NCBI RefSeq assembly: GCF_003400205.1
Contig: NZ_QUQV01000003.1
Span: forward strand, 186,001-250,000
DNA: 64,000 bases
Direction: 5' to 3'
DNA from: Bacillus sp. HNG
GTDB lineage: Bacteria; Bacillota; Bacilli; Bacillales; Bacillaceae_L
In this document: positions 40,256 to 49,758 of the stretch, in pieces
Layout: each line of letters starts with the position of its first letter
How positions within the stretch are numbered: position 1 is the stretch's first letter
The notes under the pieces: model-generated
Databases searched by the model: none
The model's input: the letters and a program-made list of their open reading frames with translations, nothing else
What the model was told of the DNA's origin: nothing
Made by a program: the position numbers and the translations under genes

Positions 40256-40864
40256 TTATACGAAAGCAAAGATTGTAGATACACCTACGTAAGTTAATGC
40301 AATAAAAATAATGATTGTAACATATGTTGCAATTTGTTGAGAGCGAGGAGTTATTGTAAGCCCCCAACTTACAGCAAATGACCATAAGCCATTTGAGAAA
40401 TGGAAAATTGTTGAGATTACACCAACAAGATAGAAAATAAGCATCGCTGGTGAATTTAAGATATCTTCCATCATTTGAAAGTTAACTTCTGCTCCAAAAG
40501 CTGCTTGAATACGAGTTTCCCATACATGCCATGCTACAAAAATTAGAGTAATGATTCCGGTTATGCGTTGCAGGAAGAACATCCAGTTACGGAAGAAACC
40601 GTATCTACTCACATTGTTCTTTGCAGTAAAGGCAATATAGAGACCGTAGATCGCATGGAATATTAATGGTAGATAAATAATAACTACCTCTAGAAAGATT
40701 CTAAATGGAAGATTTCCCATAAAACCAGCAGCACTGTTAAATGCTTCTTCTCCTCTTGTCGCAAAGTTATTCGCTGTTAAGTGTACCAATAAGAATACCC
40801 CTACAGGAATTACACCTAATAACGAATGAAGCCTGCGATTAAAAAATTCACGATTACCTGCCAT
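40256..40864 (-). CDS. sdhC: succinate dehydrogenase cytochrome b558 subunit SdhC
   Basis: Membrane anchor with two haem b groups that passes electrons to menaquinone. The 202-residue protein has five hydrophobic segments with histidines near their ends (RRLHSLLGVIP near 11, LVHLTANNF near 22, FHAIYGLYI near 70, AWHVWE near 110 and FHFSNGLWS near 155), the pattern of the B. subtilis-type single-subunit anchor. It is the first gene of sdhCAB. Confidence 0.97.
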   Translation of the reverse strand: MAGNREFFNRRLHSLLGVIPVGVFLLVHLTANNFATRGEEAFNSAAGFMGNLPFRIFLEVVIIYLPLIFHAIYGLYIAFTAKNNVSRYGFFRNWMFFLQRITGIITLIFVAWHVWETRIQAAFGAEVNFQMMEDILNSPAMLIFYLVGVISTIFHFSNGLWSFAVSWGLTITPRSQQIATYVTIIIFIALTYVGVSTIFAFV

Positions 40865-40938
40865 ACTTTAATTTACCCCCCCTTAATAATAAACCGTACC
40901 TTCTCGGCACTCATTTTCATTCCTCATCCTGCAGTAAT

Positions 40939-40967
40939 TATATAATAGGACGAAATAAAACTGACAA
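40939..40967 (-). promoter_or_regulatory. sigma-A-type promoter of sdhCAB
   Basis: On the minus strand TTGTCA (40962-40967), 17 nt and TATATA (40939-40944), about 75 nt before sdhC. Confidence 0.6.
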
Positions 40968-41175
40968 TTGAAAACCTTTGCAGGAAACTACAGAATGCTT
41001 TTTTCATAGATAAAAAGACAAATGTAGCCACAATTTTCTTTTATCAGTATAATGTAACAAATTCATTTTACTCCCATAAAGCAAGAGCGTCAAGGAAACA
41101 CGTCCACAATTTATTCATGAATCTGATAATAATTAGACACTTTTGTTAGGCTTGACTTGTAATCCATATGACAAA

Positions 41176-41203
41176 AAGAAACAAAAAAATTCATGTGTTT
41201 CTT
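41176..41203. other. inverted repeat upstream of yslB
   Basis: AAGAAACA, 12 nt, TGTTTCTT, with perfect 8-bp arms, about 50 nt before the yslB start. It could be an operator or leader hairpin. The rest of the sdhC-yslB gap (40968-41175) shows nothing certain. Confidence 0.4.
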
Positions 41204-41249
41204 ATCCCCTCATGTTATATAATAATGAATGGAGAAAGAGGGGAATACA

Positions 41250-41705
41250 GTGAAGAACACAAACATCAATGAACAAAATGTAAATGTAAGTGAACAGACC
41301 GTTTCTGTTTTTGGATATGAACTCATACGTGAAATTTTAATTCCTGATTTACTTGGAAAAGAAACGCCACAGATTTTATACTGGGCTGGAAAAAATCTTG
41401 CCCGTAAATTCCCCTTACCAACGATTGAAGAAATTATTTCGTTTTTTCATGATGCTGGATGGGGAGACCTTAAGGTAGAGCGTTCGGATAAGAACTCCAT
41501 TGAATTTCATTTGGATGGTTCGATCGTGTCTTCTCGTTTTAAACGAAAGGATATTTGCACATTTCAACTTGAATCTGGTTTTCTTGCTCAACAAATTCAA
41601 CAACAGAAAAATCGAATCACCGAAAGCTTTGAACAACAAAAAAGACGAGCTCAAAGTATCATTTTTACGGTGAAATGGGATCACAAAGATATGACCGAAG
41701 AATAA
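41250..41705 (+). CDS. yslB: YslB (DUF2507) protein
   Basis: A 151-residue cytosolic-looking protein of the DUF2507 family, with the conserved VFGYELIREILIPDLLGKE near 20-38, ILYWAGKNLARKFP near 43-56 and FHLDGS near 90. Function is unknown. The fold resembles the V4R/heterocycle-binding type, which is a family-level inference. The GTG at 41250 has AGAGGGG 6 nt upstream; an ATG at 41229 lies before that Shine-Dalgarno and was rejected. It sits between sdhC and lysC as in B. subtilis. Confidence 0.9.
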   Translation: MKNTNINEQNVNVSEQTVSVFGYELIREILIPDLLGKETPQILYWAGKNLARKFPLPTIEEIISFFHDAGWGDLKVERSDKNSIEFHLDGSIVSSRFKRKDICTFQLESGFLAQQIQQQKNRITESFEQQKRRAQSIIFTVKWDHKDMTEE

Positions 41706-41709
41706 AATC

Positions 41710-41734
41710 CTGCACATTTCGTGCAGTTTTTTTT
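41710..41734 (+). terminator. terminator of yslB
   Basis: CTGCAC-ATTTC-GTGCAG followed by TTTTTTTT on the plus strand, five nt after the stop. Confidence 0.88.
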
Positions 41735-41795
41735 ATACACAAAAGGGCGCCCAAAGGCTAATAATCTCCTCTGAACGACCCTATGTAAATAAAAA

Positions 41796-43040
41796 TTATA
41801 GTTTAACTTTTGCTTTTTCTTCTTCAACAGCAGCTAAATTAAATGAATCATGTAGAGCTTCAACAGCACGAACCATACTTGCTTGATCAACAACAGTTGA
41901 AACTTTGATTTCAGATGTACTTACCATTTTTACTTCAATGTTTTCTTGTGCAAGCACCTGGAACATATCAGCCGCAACCCCTGGATTAGAAACCATTCCA
42001 GAGCCTACAATAGATACCTTCGCTAACCCATCTTCATGTTGAATGCTTTCATATTTTAATAAATCCTTATTATTTTCCAAAACAGCTAGTGTATCGCGTA
42101 AATCTTGAGTTTTTACTGAAAATGAAATATTTGTATGATTTTCATCTGTCTGGTTTTGAATGATGATATCTACGTTTAGACCATTCTTTGCGAGTGTACC
42201 AAAGATGGTTGAAAGTGTGTGTAATTCATTCGGTAATCCAGAAACTGTTACCCTTGTAATTTGGTCTTCAAAAGCAATTCCCCTAACAACAAGATTTTTT
42301 TCCATTGAAACTTCCTCCTCAATAACGGTTCCATTTTCTAGCTCTATGCTTGAACGAACTTCAAGCGGCATTTCAAAGTTTTTTGCAAATTCAACTGCCC
42401 GTGGATGAAGTACACCCGCACCTAAGTTTGCAAGCTCCAGCATTTCATCATAGGAAATTGAATGAAGTTTACGTGCAGATGGGACTACACGAGGATCTGT
42501 CGTATAAACACCTGTTACATCCGTGTAGATATCACATTTGTCTGCACTCAATGCTGATGCAAGTGCAACTGCTGTTGTATCAGACCCACCCCGTCCAAGA
42601 GTTGTGATATCTCCCGAACTGCTGATTCCCTGAAATCCTGCAACGACAACAATTTTGCCTTCTTTTAAGCTATCGTTAACCCTTGAAACTTCTATATTTT
42701 CAATACGGGCATTGCTATGTATAGCCTCCGTTTCAATACCAGCCTGCCAGCCTGTATAGGATACAGATTCATACCCCTTCTCCTGTAATGCCATGGATAA
42801 AAGGGCTATTGTTACTTGTTCACCTGTACTTAACAACATATCCATCTCACGCTTACTTGGCGAGCTTGTAATTTCATTTGCTAAGCGCACAAGCTGATCT
42901 GTTGTTTTGCCCATTGCTGAAACCACTACTACAACTTTGTTTCCAGCTTGCACTTCTTGAATAACGCGATTTGCAACATTTTTAATTCTATCCGGTGACC
43001 CTACTGAGGTGCCTCCAAACTTTTGAACGATGATCCCCAT
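41796..43040 (-). CDS. lysC: aspartokinase, lysine-responsive type (LysC)
   Basis: Phosphorylates aspartate, the entry to lysine, threonine and methionine. The 414-residue protein opens VQKFGGTSVGSPDRIKNVA, has TLGRGGSDTTAVALA near 150-164 and TDPRVVPSA near 185, and ends with two ACT domains (from about 265). The upstream lysine riboswitch shows it is controlled by lysine, as in B. subtilis lysC. GGAGAGGG precedes the ATG. An internal start for a separate small subunit may exist, as in B. subtilis, near codon 247. Confidence 0.97.
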   Translation of the reverse strand: MGIIVQKFGGTSVGSPDRIKNVANRVIQEVQAGNKVVVVVSAMGKTTDQLVRLANEITSSPSKREMDMLLSTGEQVTIALLSMALQEKGYESVSYTGWQAGIETEAIHSNARIENIEVSRVNDSLKEGKIVVVAGFQGISSSGDITTLGRGGSDTTAVALASALSADKCDIYTDVTGVYTTDPRVVPSARKLHSISYDEMLELANLGAGVLHPRAVEFAKNFEMPLEVRSSIELENGTVIEEEVSMEKNLVVRGIAFEDQITRVTVSGLPNELHTLSTIFGTLAKNGLNVDIIIQNQTDENHTNISFSVKTQDLRDTLAVLENNKDLLKYESIQHEDGLAKVSIVGSGMVSNPGVAADMFQVLAQENIEVKMVSTSEIKVSTVVDQASMVRAVEALHDSFNLAAVEEEKAKVKL

Positions 43041-43054
43041 GCTTATACCCTCTC

Positions 43055-43300
43055 CTTCGAATAATAAAAAAACAGCAATGAGATTATCTCATTGCTGTGA
43101 TATACGTAAAAACAACGTGTCACACCGTGAGATAGCTCTCCAAGATGAATTCATCTTGACAATCTTACGTCTCTTAAACATAAGACCAGCAAAAAAGGGT
43201 ATGAGTCCTTTTTCACTTCGGCAAACTTTCCTTTCAGCAATCATCAAAGGGGCTCATCCCCCTCCTATTGCATACTGATAAAGCTTGCACCTCTATCATC
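43055..43300 (-). promoter_or_regulatory. lysine riboswitch (L box) of lysC
   Basis: On the minus strand the leader shows AGAGGTGC (43287-43294), AGTA, GGGGGATGAGCCCC, GGAAAG...GCCGAAG and GCTGG in the order of the L box, ending in an intrinsic terminator CAGCAATGAGAT/ATCTCATTGCTG (43073-43097) followed by TTTTTTTATT (43061-43071). Lysine binding should favour the terminator and lower lysC expression. Confidence 0.93.
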
Positions 43301-43338
43301 ACTTCAACGTAATGAAGTGTAATATTATATTAGTTAGG

Positions 43339-43367
43339 ATTATATCAGAGTATTTTTAAAATAGCAA
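43339..43367 (-). promoter_or_regulatory. sigma-A promoter of lysC
   Basis: On the minus strand TTGCTA (43362-43367), 17 nt and TATAAT (43339-43344). The start point would lie about 35 nt before the riboswitch. It abuts the uvrC stop. Confidence 0.75.
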
Positions 43368-43370
43368 CGA

Positions 43371-45143
43371 CTATTCCTTTAATTTTTCAAAGATGGCTTC
43401 AGCTGTAGAACGAGGAATATTAGCTTGTTGAATTTCCTCTATACTTGCTTCTTTCAACCTCTTGATTGAGCCAAAATGCTTTAGTATTGCTTTCTTTCGT
43501 TTTTCACCGACCCCAGGAATATCATCAAGCACAGATTGAAAAGCACTTTTTCCACGAACTTGACGATGAAAGGTAATCGCAAAACGGTGTACTTCATCTT
43601 GAATCCGTTGGAGTAGATAAAACTCCTGGCTATTTCTAGGTAATTCTACAATTACAGGTGGCTCCCCAATTAACAACTCTGAAGTCCTATGCTTATCATC
43701 CTTAGCAAGTCCTGCTAACGGGATTTCTAATCCTAACTCATTTTCTAGAATATCCCTTACTGCAGCGAGATGACCTTTTCCTCCATCAATGAGGATTAAG
43801 TCAGGCAATGGAAGGTTTTCTTTGAGTGCGCGACTATATCTTCTTCTCACTACTTCCCGCATTGATTCATAATCATCAGGACCTTGAACGGTTTTAATTT
43901 TATATTTTCTATATTCCTTTTTATCTGGTTTTCCATCAGTAAACACAATCATTGCTGAAACAGGGTCTGTTCCTTGGATATTTGAGTTATCAAATGCCTC
44001 AATTCGATGTGGTGTGTATATTCCCAATCGATGCCCTAAGTTTTCAACCGCCTTGATTGTCCTTTCTTCATCACGTTCAATAAGTGCAAACTTTTCCTTT
44101 AACGCGATTTTAGCGTTTTTCGTTGCTAAGTCTATTAGTTGTTTCTTCTTCCCTCGACTAGGCTGTTGAACATTTACCTCTAGTAATTGCTCTGCAATCT
44201 CACGGTCAATAGAACTAGGAAGTAACACTTCTTTTGGTTTAAAATGATTTTCTTTCAAATAGAATTGACCAAGGAAGGTTAAGAAATCTTGTTCTGGCTC
44301 ATTATAAAAGGGGAATAAAGAAACATCCCGCTCTATTAATTTACCTTGACGAATGAAGAAGACTTGAACACACATCCAGCCTTTATCATAGGAATAACCG
44401 AATACATCTCGATCAATAAAATCGGTCATGGTCATCTTTTGTTTTTCCATCGTTGTTTCAATATTTGCGATTTGATCACGGTATTCTTTCGCTCTCTCAA
44501 AATCTAGTTCTTCTGAAGCCTTTATCATTTTTTCTGTTAATTCCGTTTTAATCTCTTTATAGCCACCATTAAGAAAGCGAATGATGTCATCCACCATTTT
44601 TTTATTCGTTTCATCAGAAACTTCGTTCACGCAAGGAGCAAGACATTGACCGATATGATAATACAAGCAAACCTTATCTGGTAGAGTTGAACATTTTCGT
44701 AATGGATAAATCCGGTCTAATAGTTTTTTTGTTTCAGTTGCTGCTTGTACATTCGGATACGGACCAAAATATTTACCTTTGTCCTTTTTCACCTTTCGTG
44801 TTATCAACAAACGAGGATGTTTTTCAGCAGTAATTTTAATAAAAGGATATGTCTTGTCATCCTTTAGCATGATATTATACTTTGGATCATGTTTTTTAAT
44901 TAAGTTTATTTCTAATAGGAGAGCTTCTATATTTGAAGATGTTACAATATATTCGAAGTCCTCAATCTCATTTACAAGTCTCAACGTTTTACCATCATGC
45001 GATCCAGTAAAATAAGACCGAACACGGTTCTTTAACACTTTGGCTTTTCCTACATAAATAATGGTCCCCTGCCTGTCTTTCATTAAATAACAACCAGGCT
45101 GGTCCGGTAATATCGCTAATTTTTCTTTAAGATGATCGTGCAT
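43371..45143 (-). CDS. uvrC: excinuclease ABC subunit C
   Basis: Makes both incisions in nucleotide excision repair. The 590-residue protein has the N-terminal GIY-YIG nuclease domain ([20 protein letters not shown] near 15-34 and the R in NRVRSYF), a UVR motif near 200-235 ([17 protein letters not shown]), the C-terminal RNase-H-like nuclease region near 385-500 ([31 protein letters not shown]), and helix-hairpin-helix motifs near 540-585 ([18 protein letters not shown]). Confidence 0.98.
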   Translation of the reverse strand: MHDHLKEKLAILPDQPGCYLMKDRQGTIIYVGKAKVLKNRVRSYFTGSHDGKTLRLVNEIEDFEYIVTSSNIEALLLEINLIKKHDPKYNIMLKDDKTYPFIKITAEKHPRLLITRKVKKDKGKYFGPYPNVQAATETKKLLDRIYPLRKCSTLPDKVCLYYHIGQCLAPCVNEVSDETNKKMVDDIIRFLNGGYKEIKTELTEKMIKASEELDFERAKEYRDQIANIETTMEKQKMTMTDFIDRDVFGYSYDKGWMCVQVFFIRQGKLIERDVSLFPFYNEPEQDFLTFLGQFYLKENHFKPKEVLLPSSIDREIAEQLLEVNVQQPSRGKKKQLIDLATKNAKIALKEKFALIERDEERTIKAVENLGHRLGIYTPHRIEAFDNSNIQGTDPVSAMIVFTDGKPDKKEYRKYKIKTVQGPDDYESMREVVRRRYSRALKENLPLPDLILIDGGKGHLAAVRDILENELGLEIPLAGLAKDDKHRTSELLIGEPPVIVELPRNSQEFYLLQRIQDEVHRFAITFHRQVRGKSAFQSVLDDIPGVGEKRKKAILKHFGSIKRLKEASIEEIQQANIPRSTAEAIFEKLKE

Positions 45144-45283
45144 TTTTCACCACTCCATCTGTAATAAAATAAAAAGTACCTTTGTACCTTTGCACTAATT
45201 AAGCCGTACCTAATATTGTATCATTTTTACGGAGAAGTTGTATGTGAAAAATAAGGAATTAAATTGATTAAAAAAGAGCAAAC

Positions 45284-45309
45284 AAAAAACAGCCTGGCGG
45301 CTGTTTTTT
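45284..45309 (-). terminator. terminator of trxA
   Basis: AAAAAACAGCC-GCCA-GGCTGTTTTTT, eleven base pairs with its own T tract, right after the trxA stop. Confidence 0.92.
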
Positions 45310-45312
45310 GAA

Positions 45313-45627
45313 TTAATAATGGTTAGCAAGTCTATCAGCTAGTGCCTCTTTTGGTTGGTAACCAACAACTTTATCCACAACTTCACCGTTTTTGAAAACA
45401 AGTAAAGTTGGAATGCTCATTACACCAAACTTAGCTGCAGTTTCTTGGTTGTCATCTACATCAAGCTTTACGATTTTCACTTTGTCTCCAATTTCAGAAT
45501 CTAATTCTTCTAATACTGGAGCAATCATCTTACAAGGTCCACACCAAGGTGCCCAGAAGTCTGCTAATACTACACCTTCTTTTGTTTCTGTGTCAAAATT
45601 TTGATCCGTTACGTTTGTAATAGCCAT
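45313..45627 (-). CDS. trxA: thioredoxin
   Basis: General protein disulfide reductase. The 104-residue protein has the WCGPC active site at about residues 29-33, the buried aspartate in VLADFWAPW near 24 and the cis-proline in MSIPTLLVF near 74. AGGAGGGG precedes the ATG. It is flanked by its own terminator, with an extended -10 promoter upstream. Confidence 0.98.
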   Translation of the reverse strand: MAITNVTDQNFDTETKEGVVLADFWAPWCGPCKMIAPVLEELDSEIGDKVKIVKLDVDDNQETAAKFGVMSIPTLLVFKNGEVVDKVVGYQPKEALADRLANHY

Positions 45628-45671
45628 TTAAACCCCTCCTAAATATGTTACAACTTTGAAATTCTACCAAG

Positions 45672-45680
45672 AGTATAACA
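45672..45680 (-). promoter_or_regulatory. extended -10 promoter of trxA
   Basis: On the minus strand TGTTATACT, a TGn-extended -10, about 45 nt before trxA; the -35 is weak (TTCGTA at 18 nt). Confidence 0.45.
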
Positions 45681-45832
45681 TCTGAAATGTCATTTTACGA
45701 ATGATTTGCTTCATAAAAAAACAGTTAACTAAAAACTATAGAAATGATAAGAATAGAAAATTAAACTTCATTCATAATCATCTTCCCCAACTTTTAAAGC
45801 TGATATGTATGGAAACAGAAGATGCCAAATAG

Positions 45833-45860
45833 AAAAAGACGCCCAGAAGGACGTCTTTTT
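45833..45860 (-). terminator. terminator downstream of etfA
   Basis: AAAAAGACG and CGTCTTTTT arms around a 10-nt loop, with T-rich sequence on both sides. It is about 170 nt past the etfA stop. Nothing else certain was seen in 45861-46031. Confidence 0.75.
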
Positions 45861-46031
45861 GCGTATTGCGGCGAGAGACAGCACTCCACATAGTGCTTGC
45901 CAATAGGCGTGTCACTCGACTTATGCAATTCAGCTCATCGCTTGATTAGTATACCATATTTTTTAAAAAGGTAAATAGAAAAATTCCCCATACATAAAGC
46001 GAGCGAGCTAGTTAGCTGGCTTCACTACGCA

Positions 46032-47009
46032 TTATGCATTTACCTTTAGTTTCTTGAACTCTTCTGTAAGCATCGGCACTACTTCGAATAAGTCCCCAAC
46101 AATACCGTAGTCCGCAACCTTGAAGATGTTTGCTTCCGGATCTTTGTTGATTGCTACGATAACTTTAGAGTTTGACATGCCAGCTAAATGCTGGATTGCT
46201 CCCGAAATACCGCAAGCAATATACAAGTCTGGTGTAACCACCTTACCCGTTTGACCAATTTGAAGGGAGTAGTCACAGTAATCAGCATCACATGCACCGC
46301 GGGAAGCACCTACTGCGCCACCAAGTACATTTGCTAATTCTTTTAATGGTTCAAAACCATCTGCACTTTTTACTCCACGTCCACCTGCAATTACAACCTT
46401 CGCTTCAGACAAATCAACACCTTCCGTTGCCTTGCGAACTACTTCCTTCACAATTGTACGTAAATCCTTAATGTCAACGGATAGAGACGAAACTTCTCCA
46501 GTACGCGATTCGTCTTTTTCAAGTGGGGTAATATTGTTTGGGCGAACACTTGCGATCATCAATCCATCTGTCACAATTTTCTTTTCAAATGCCTTACCTG
46601 AATAAATAGGACGAGTAAAGACAATATTTCCACCAGCACTTTCAATAGCCGTTACGTCTGAAATCAAACCAGAATTAAGTTTACTTGCAATTTTTGGTGA
46701 TAAGTCTTTACCTAATGCAGTATGGCCAAATACTAATCCTTCTGGTGATTCGGCGTCAATAACAGCTAGTAAAGCTTGAGAGTAACCGTCCGGAGTATAG
46801 GATCCTAATTTTTCATCTTCTATTGTTACAACCCTGTCTGCCCCGTAATGAATTAATTCATTAGCTAATGAACTTATAGAGTCTCCAACTAATACTGCAA
46901 CGACTTCGCCACCTTCAGCCACTGTTTTACCAGCTGCGATTGCTTCAAAGGATACGTTACGTAATGCACCATCTCGTGCTTCCCCTAGAACTAAAACTTT
47001 TCTTGACAT
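46032..47009 (-). CDS. etfA: electron transfer flavoprotein alpha subunit EtfA
   Basis: With EtfB it carries electrons from acyl-CoA dehydrogenases to the quinone pool. The 325-residue protein has a C-terminal FAD-binding domain with GGRGVKS near 208-214, GASRGACDADYC near 233, GQTGKVVTPDLYIACGISG near 252-270 and the NKDPEANIF motif near 287. It follows etfB by about 70 nt. Confidence 0.98.
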   Translation of the reverse strand: MSRKVLVLGEARDGALRNVSFEAIAAGKTVAEGGEVVAVLVGDSISSLANELIHYGADRVVTIEDEKLGSYTPDGYSQALLAVIDAESPEGLVFGHTALGKDLSPKIASKLNSGLISDVTAIESAGGNIVFTRPIYSGKAFEKKIVTDGLMIASVRPNNITPLEKDESRTGEVSSLSVDIKDLRTIVKEVVRKATEGVDLSEAKVVIAGGRGVKSADGFEPLKELANVLGGAVGASRGACDADYCDYSLQIGQTGKVVTPDLYIACGISGAIQHLAGMSNSKVIVAINKDPEANIFKVADYGIVGDLFEVVPMLTEEFKKLKVNA

Positions 47010-47080
47010 TATGCATAACCCCCTAGATTAGTTGAGTGAAATTTTGTAAACGTGTACAAAAAACATTTTTTTAGATTCGG

Positions 47081-47857
47081 TTAAACTACCTTTGCTTCAT
47101 TATGAAGAAGTGATACTAGTTCCTTGACCTGATCTCCTAATTCACCTTCAAGCACTCGACCCGCTTCTTTTTTAGGTGGAAGATAGATTTCAATTGTTTT
47201 TGTTTTTGCTTCTACATCATCTTCGTCTAAATCTAAATCATCTAACTCAAGCTCATCAAGTGGCTTTTTCTTCGCTTTCATAATTCCAGGTAAAGATGGA
47301 TAACGAGGCTCATTTAGTCCTTGTTGACATGTAACAAGTAGTGGTAAAGATGTCTCGATAACCTCAGAGTCCCCTTCAACGTCCCTAACAACTGTTACTT
47401 TTGAGCCGTCAACTTCAAGTTTTGTAATGGTCGTTACATAAGGAATATCTAAAATTTCTGCAACACGTGGACCGACCTGACCCGAACCACCGTCAATTGC
47501 AACATTTCCACCTAAAATGATATCGGCATCCTTATTTTTTAAGTATTCAGCTAATATTTTTGCTGTCGTGTACTGATCTCCATCTTCCAAATCATCTTCT
47601 GTATTAATCATTACGGCTTTATCTGCACCCATTGCTAAAGCTGTACGTAATTCTTTATCGGCTTCATCAGTGGTAGCAACTGTTACAACCGTTACTTCTC
47701 CACCATTTGCATCACGGAGCCTAATTGCTTCTTCAACCGCATACTCGTCATAAGGGTTTATAATAAATTCAGCCCCATCTTCACTGATTTTGCCATTGTT
47801 AACAACGATTTTTTCTTCTGTATCAAATGTTCTTTTCAATATAACAAAGATGTTCAT
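47081..47857 (-). CDS. etfB: electron transfer flavoprotein beta subunit EtfB
   Basis: Partner of EtfA, binding AMP. The 258-residue protein begins MNIFVILKRTFDTEEKI, with NPYDEYAVEEAIRLRD near 33-48, ALAMGADKAVMI near 72-83 and GNVAIDGGSGQVGP near 116-129. The ATG at 47857 has GGAGG 7 nt upstream. A frame open to 47971 would add 38 residues, but most of that is the translated edge of repeat family B at 47934-48052, so it was rejected. It lies in the fadR-fadB-etfB-etfA group. Confidence 0.97.
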   Translation of the reverse strand: MNIFVILKRTFDTEEKIVVNNGKISEDGAEFIINPYDEYAVEEAIRLRDANGGEVTVVTVATTDEADKELRTALAMGADKAVMINTEDDLEDGDQYTTAKILAEYLKNKDADIILGGNVAIDGGSGQVGPRVAEILDIPYVTTITKLEVDGSKVTVVRDVEGDSEVIETSLPLLVTCQQGLNEPRYPSLPGIMKAKKKPLDELELDDLDLDEDDVEAKTKTIEIYLPPKKEAGRVLEGELGDQVKELVSLLHNEAKVV

Positions 47858-47933
47858 GTGTTTCCCTCCTAAGTTTTCTGTGCTTTTTTGTAGATTTGTC
47901 AAACTTTGTTGTTTTTTATATCGTTGATCTCCG

Positions 47934-48052
47934 CTACGGGCGAACGCTTTTCGCGGGCGTGGCTTGAGCATCCTGGACGCTTACGCTCCTGCAGGGTCTC
48001 AAAGTCTCACGCTTTTCCCGCTGGAGTCGCCGCCCTTCGTTCCAATCAACTA
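47934..48052. repeat. dispersed GC-rich repeat, family B copy 2 (inverted)
   Basis: On the minus strand it begins GATTGGAACG and ends AGCGGAGATCAAC, with a GGCGGCGACTCCAGCGGG block and a CGCCCGCGAAAAGC block, relating it to 7655-7838. It sits between fadB and etfB inside a likely operon. Confidence 0.7.
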
Positions 48053-48125
48053 GGTGTGGACTTTATTATCTAAAAGCAACAATCTTTGTAAAAACTTTGT
48101 GTATTACGTAAACACTTGTTATCTA

Positions 48126-48899
48126 TTATTTTCCTTTAAACGTTGGCTGTCGCTTGTCAATAAAGGCAGATATTCCTTCTTGTCCATCCTCAGAGACGAA
48201 CATTTCACCGAATAAAACAGCTTCACGTTTAACAGTTGCATCATATTGTTCATTTTTCATTGAATTTAATAATTCAATAGTTGCTTTTATCCCTAAAGGG
48301 CTTTTTTGTGCAATTTTTTGTGCAATCTCCATCGTTTCCTCATGAAGTTTTTCTTCTGGGAAAGCTTGATTTGCCAAACCATACTGGACTGCCTCAACGC
48401 CACTAATCGGGTCACTTGTCCACAGCATTTGTGCAGCTTTAGCAATTCCAACGTAACGTGGTAAGCGTGCTGTTCCTGCAAATCCAGGGATAAGTCCAAG
48501 CTGCAGTTCTGGTAAGCCCAGTTTTGCCTTTTCACTCACGAGACGGAAGTGGCAGGCCATTGCTAGCTCCAGCCCACCGCCTAAAGCTGCTCCATGGATA
48601 CTTGCAATAATCGGTTTTGGGAATCGTTCTATTCTTTCAAATAAAGTTTGACCCTTTCTTGCAAGATTCGAAAATTCTTCACCTGAGCTGATTGTTGTAA
48701 ACTCTTTTATATCTGCTCCAGCTGAGAAGAATCGCCCCTCCCCATGTATAACTAAAACTCGTACAGCATCATTAGACTCTAGTGTCTCTAGTAAACTTGT
48801 AAGCTCTTTCAAAACAGCGGTTGATAATGCATTTGCTGGAGGACGATTAAAGGAAATTGTAGCGATATACTCGTCAATTTTTACTTTGAAAAACTCCAT
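48126..48899 (-). CDS. fadB: enoyl-CoA hydratase (YsiB/FadB)
   Basis: Crotonase-family enzyme hydrating trans-2-enoyl-CoA in beta-oxidation. The 257-residue protein shows the RPPANALS start near 18, oxyanion-hole residues in GRFFSAGADIKEF near 58-70 and HGAALGGGLELAMACHFRL near 103-121, and GLPELQLGLIPGFAGTARLPR near 128-148 with a catalytic glutamate. The ATG at 48899 lies 7 nt after AGGAGG; the one at 48905 is too close. Adjacent to fadR, whose operator precedes the group. Confidence 0.94.
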   Translation of the reverse strand: MEFFKVKIDEYIATISFNRPPANALSTAVLKELTSLLETLESNDAVRVLVIHGEGRFFSAGADIKEFTTISSGEEFSNLARKGQTLFERIERFPKPIIASIHGAALGGGLELAMACHFRLVSEKAKLGLPELQLGLIPGFAGTARLPRYVGIAKAAQMLWTSDPISGVEAVQYGLANQAFPEEKLHEETMEIAQKIAQKSPLGIKATIELLNSMKNEQYDATVKREAVLFGEMFVSEDGQEGISAFIDKRQPTFKGK

Positions 48900-48950
48900 C
48901 TGCATCCCTCCTAATTATGTATATGTATGTAACACACCTCTAAAAGATAA

Positions 48951-49544
48951 CTAGAGGTGTGTCTTTCCACAACCATTTACTAATAAGGCATGAACATCTT
49001 TTGCCAATGCAGACAAATCATATTTTTGTTCGTTCATAACCCATGTGGTTGCTGTTTCATCAATTGAGCCAAATATCATTTGTCGTGCTAACCGGACATC
49101 AAGATTTGGATTAAACTCGCCGTTTTCGACCCCAAATTGGATAATGGTTTCGATAGTTCGTAAATATCCTTTTAGGACTTCATTAATTCGGTGTCTTAAT
49201 TCCTTATTTGATTGTCTTAATTCTAGCTGTGTAACGATTGCAAGGTGATGATCAGCAGATAAAAGCTCAAAATGTTTTTCTATTAATGTTAATAACTTCT
49301 CTGCTGCGCTCGTTTTTCCTGCTATCTCAGCTTCAATTTTTTCAATAAACTCTCCCATTTTTTCGTGGAATAACGACACAAGAATATCTTCTTTATTTTT
49401 AAAATAAAGATAAATCGTCCCGTCTGCCACGCCTGCTTGTTTGGCAATTCTTGAGACCTGAGATTGATGATAACCATTTTCCGCGATGACAACTACTGCT
49501 GCGTCTATGATTTGCTTATATTTTGGTTTTGTTGTTTTTTTCAA
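48951..49544 (-). CDS. fadR: TetR-family fatty-acid regulator FadR (YsiA)
   Basis: Repressor of fatty-acid degradation genes that is released by long-chain acyl-CoA in B. subtilis. The 197-residue protein has the helix-turn-helix HQSQVSRIAKQAGVADGTIYLYFKNKEDIL near 24-53 and a helical ligand domain. The start is TTG at 49544 with AGGAAG 7 nt upstream, giving a family-like KKTTKPKYKQIIDAA start; a longer frame to 49586 would run through its own operator. A matching FadR box lies just upstream. Confidence 0.95.
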   Translation of the reverse strand: MKKTTKPKYKQIIDAAVVVIAENGYHQSQVSRIAKQAGVADGTIYLYFKNKEDILVSLFHEKMGEFIEKIEAEIAGKTSAAEKLLTLIEKHFELLSADHHLAIVTQLELRQSNKELRHRINEVLKGYLRTIETIIQFGVENGEFNPNLDVRLARQMIFGSIDETATTWVMNEQKYDLSALAKDVHALLVNGCGKTHL

Positions 49545-49567
49545 GATCTTACTTCCTTTCAGAAAAA

Positions 49568-49621
49568 TGAATGAATAGTCATTCATATTTCTATGATAAA
49601 ACTTAAAACAACAACTGTCAA
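49568..49621 (-). promoter_or_regulatory. promoter and FadR operator of fadR-fadB-etfB-etfA
   Basis: TGAATGAATAGTCATTCA (49568-49585) fits exactly the known B. subtilis FadR consensus TGAATGAMTANTCATTCA. On the minus strand it lies just downstream of TTGACA (49616-49621), 17 nt and TATCAT (49593-49598), so bound FadR would block the start of transcription. The gene set is therefore predicted to be autoregulated by FadR and induced by acyl-CoA. Confidence 0.92.
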
Positions 49622-49671
49622 GAATATATTATTTAATTTGACATGTTTCTAATTGGTTTCTTTTCATTCTT

Positions 49672-49707
49672 AAAAGAAAAGAGAGCCATAGGCTCACATC
49701 ATGGCTC
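49672..49707 (-). terminator. terminator of lcfA
   Basis: On the minus strand GAGCCAT...ATGGCTC around an 11-nt loop, followed by TCTTTTCTTTT, about 50 nt after the lcfA stop. It separates lcfA from the fadR group. Confidence 0.7.
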
Positions 49708-49758
49708 GATAGCTTATGTTCATACATAGATGTCTTTAGAGCTGATTGATCCTAATTC

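Noticed and set aside
41735-41795. Terminator of lysC
   Set aside because: A GGGCGCCC palindrome and partial AGGGTCG pairing exist before a TTTTG, but no convincing single hairpin; not listed as a feature.
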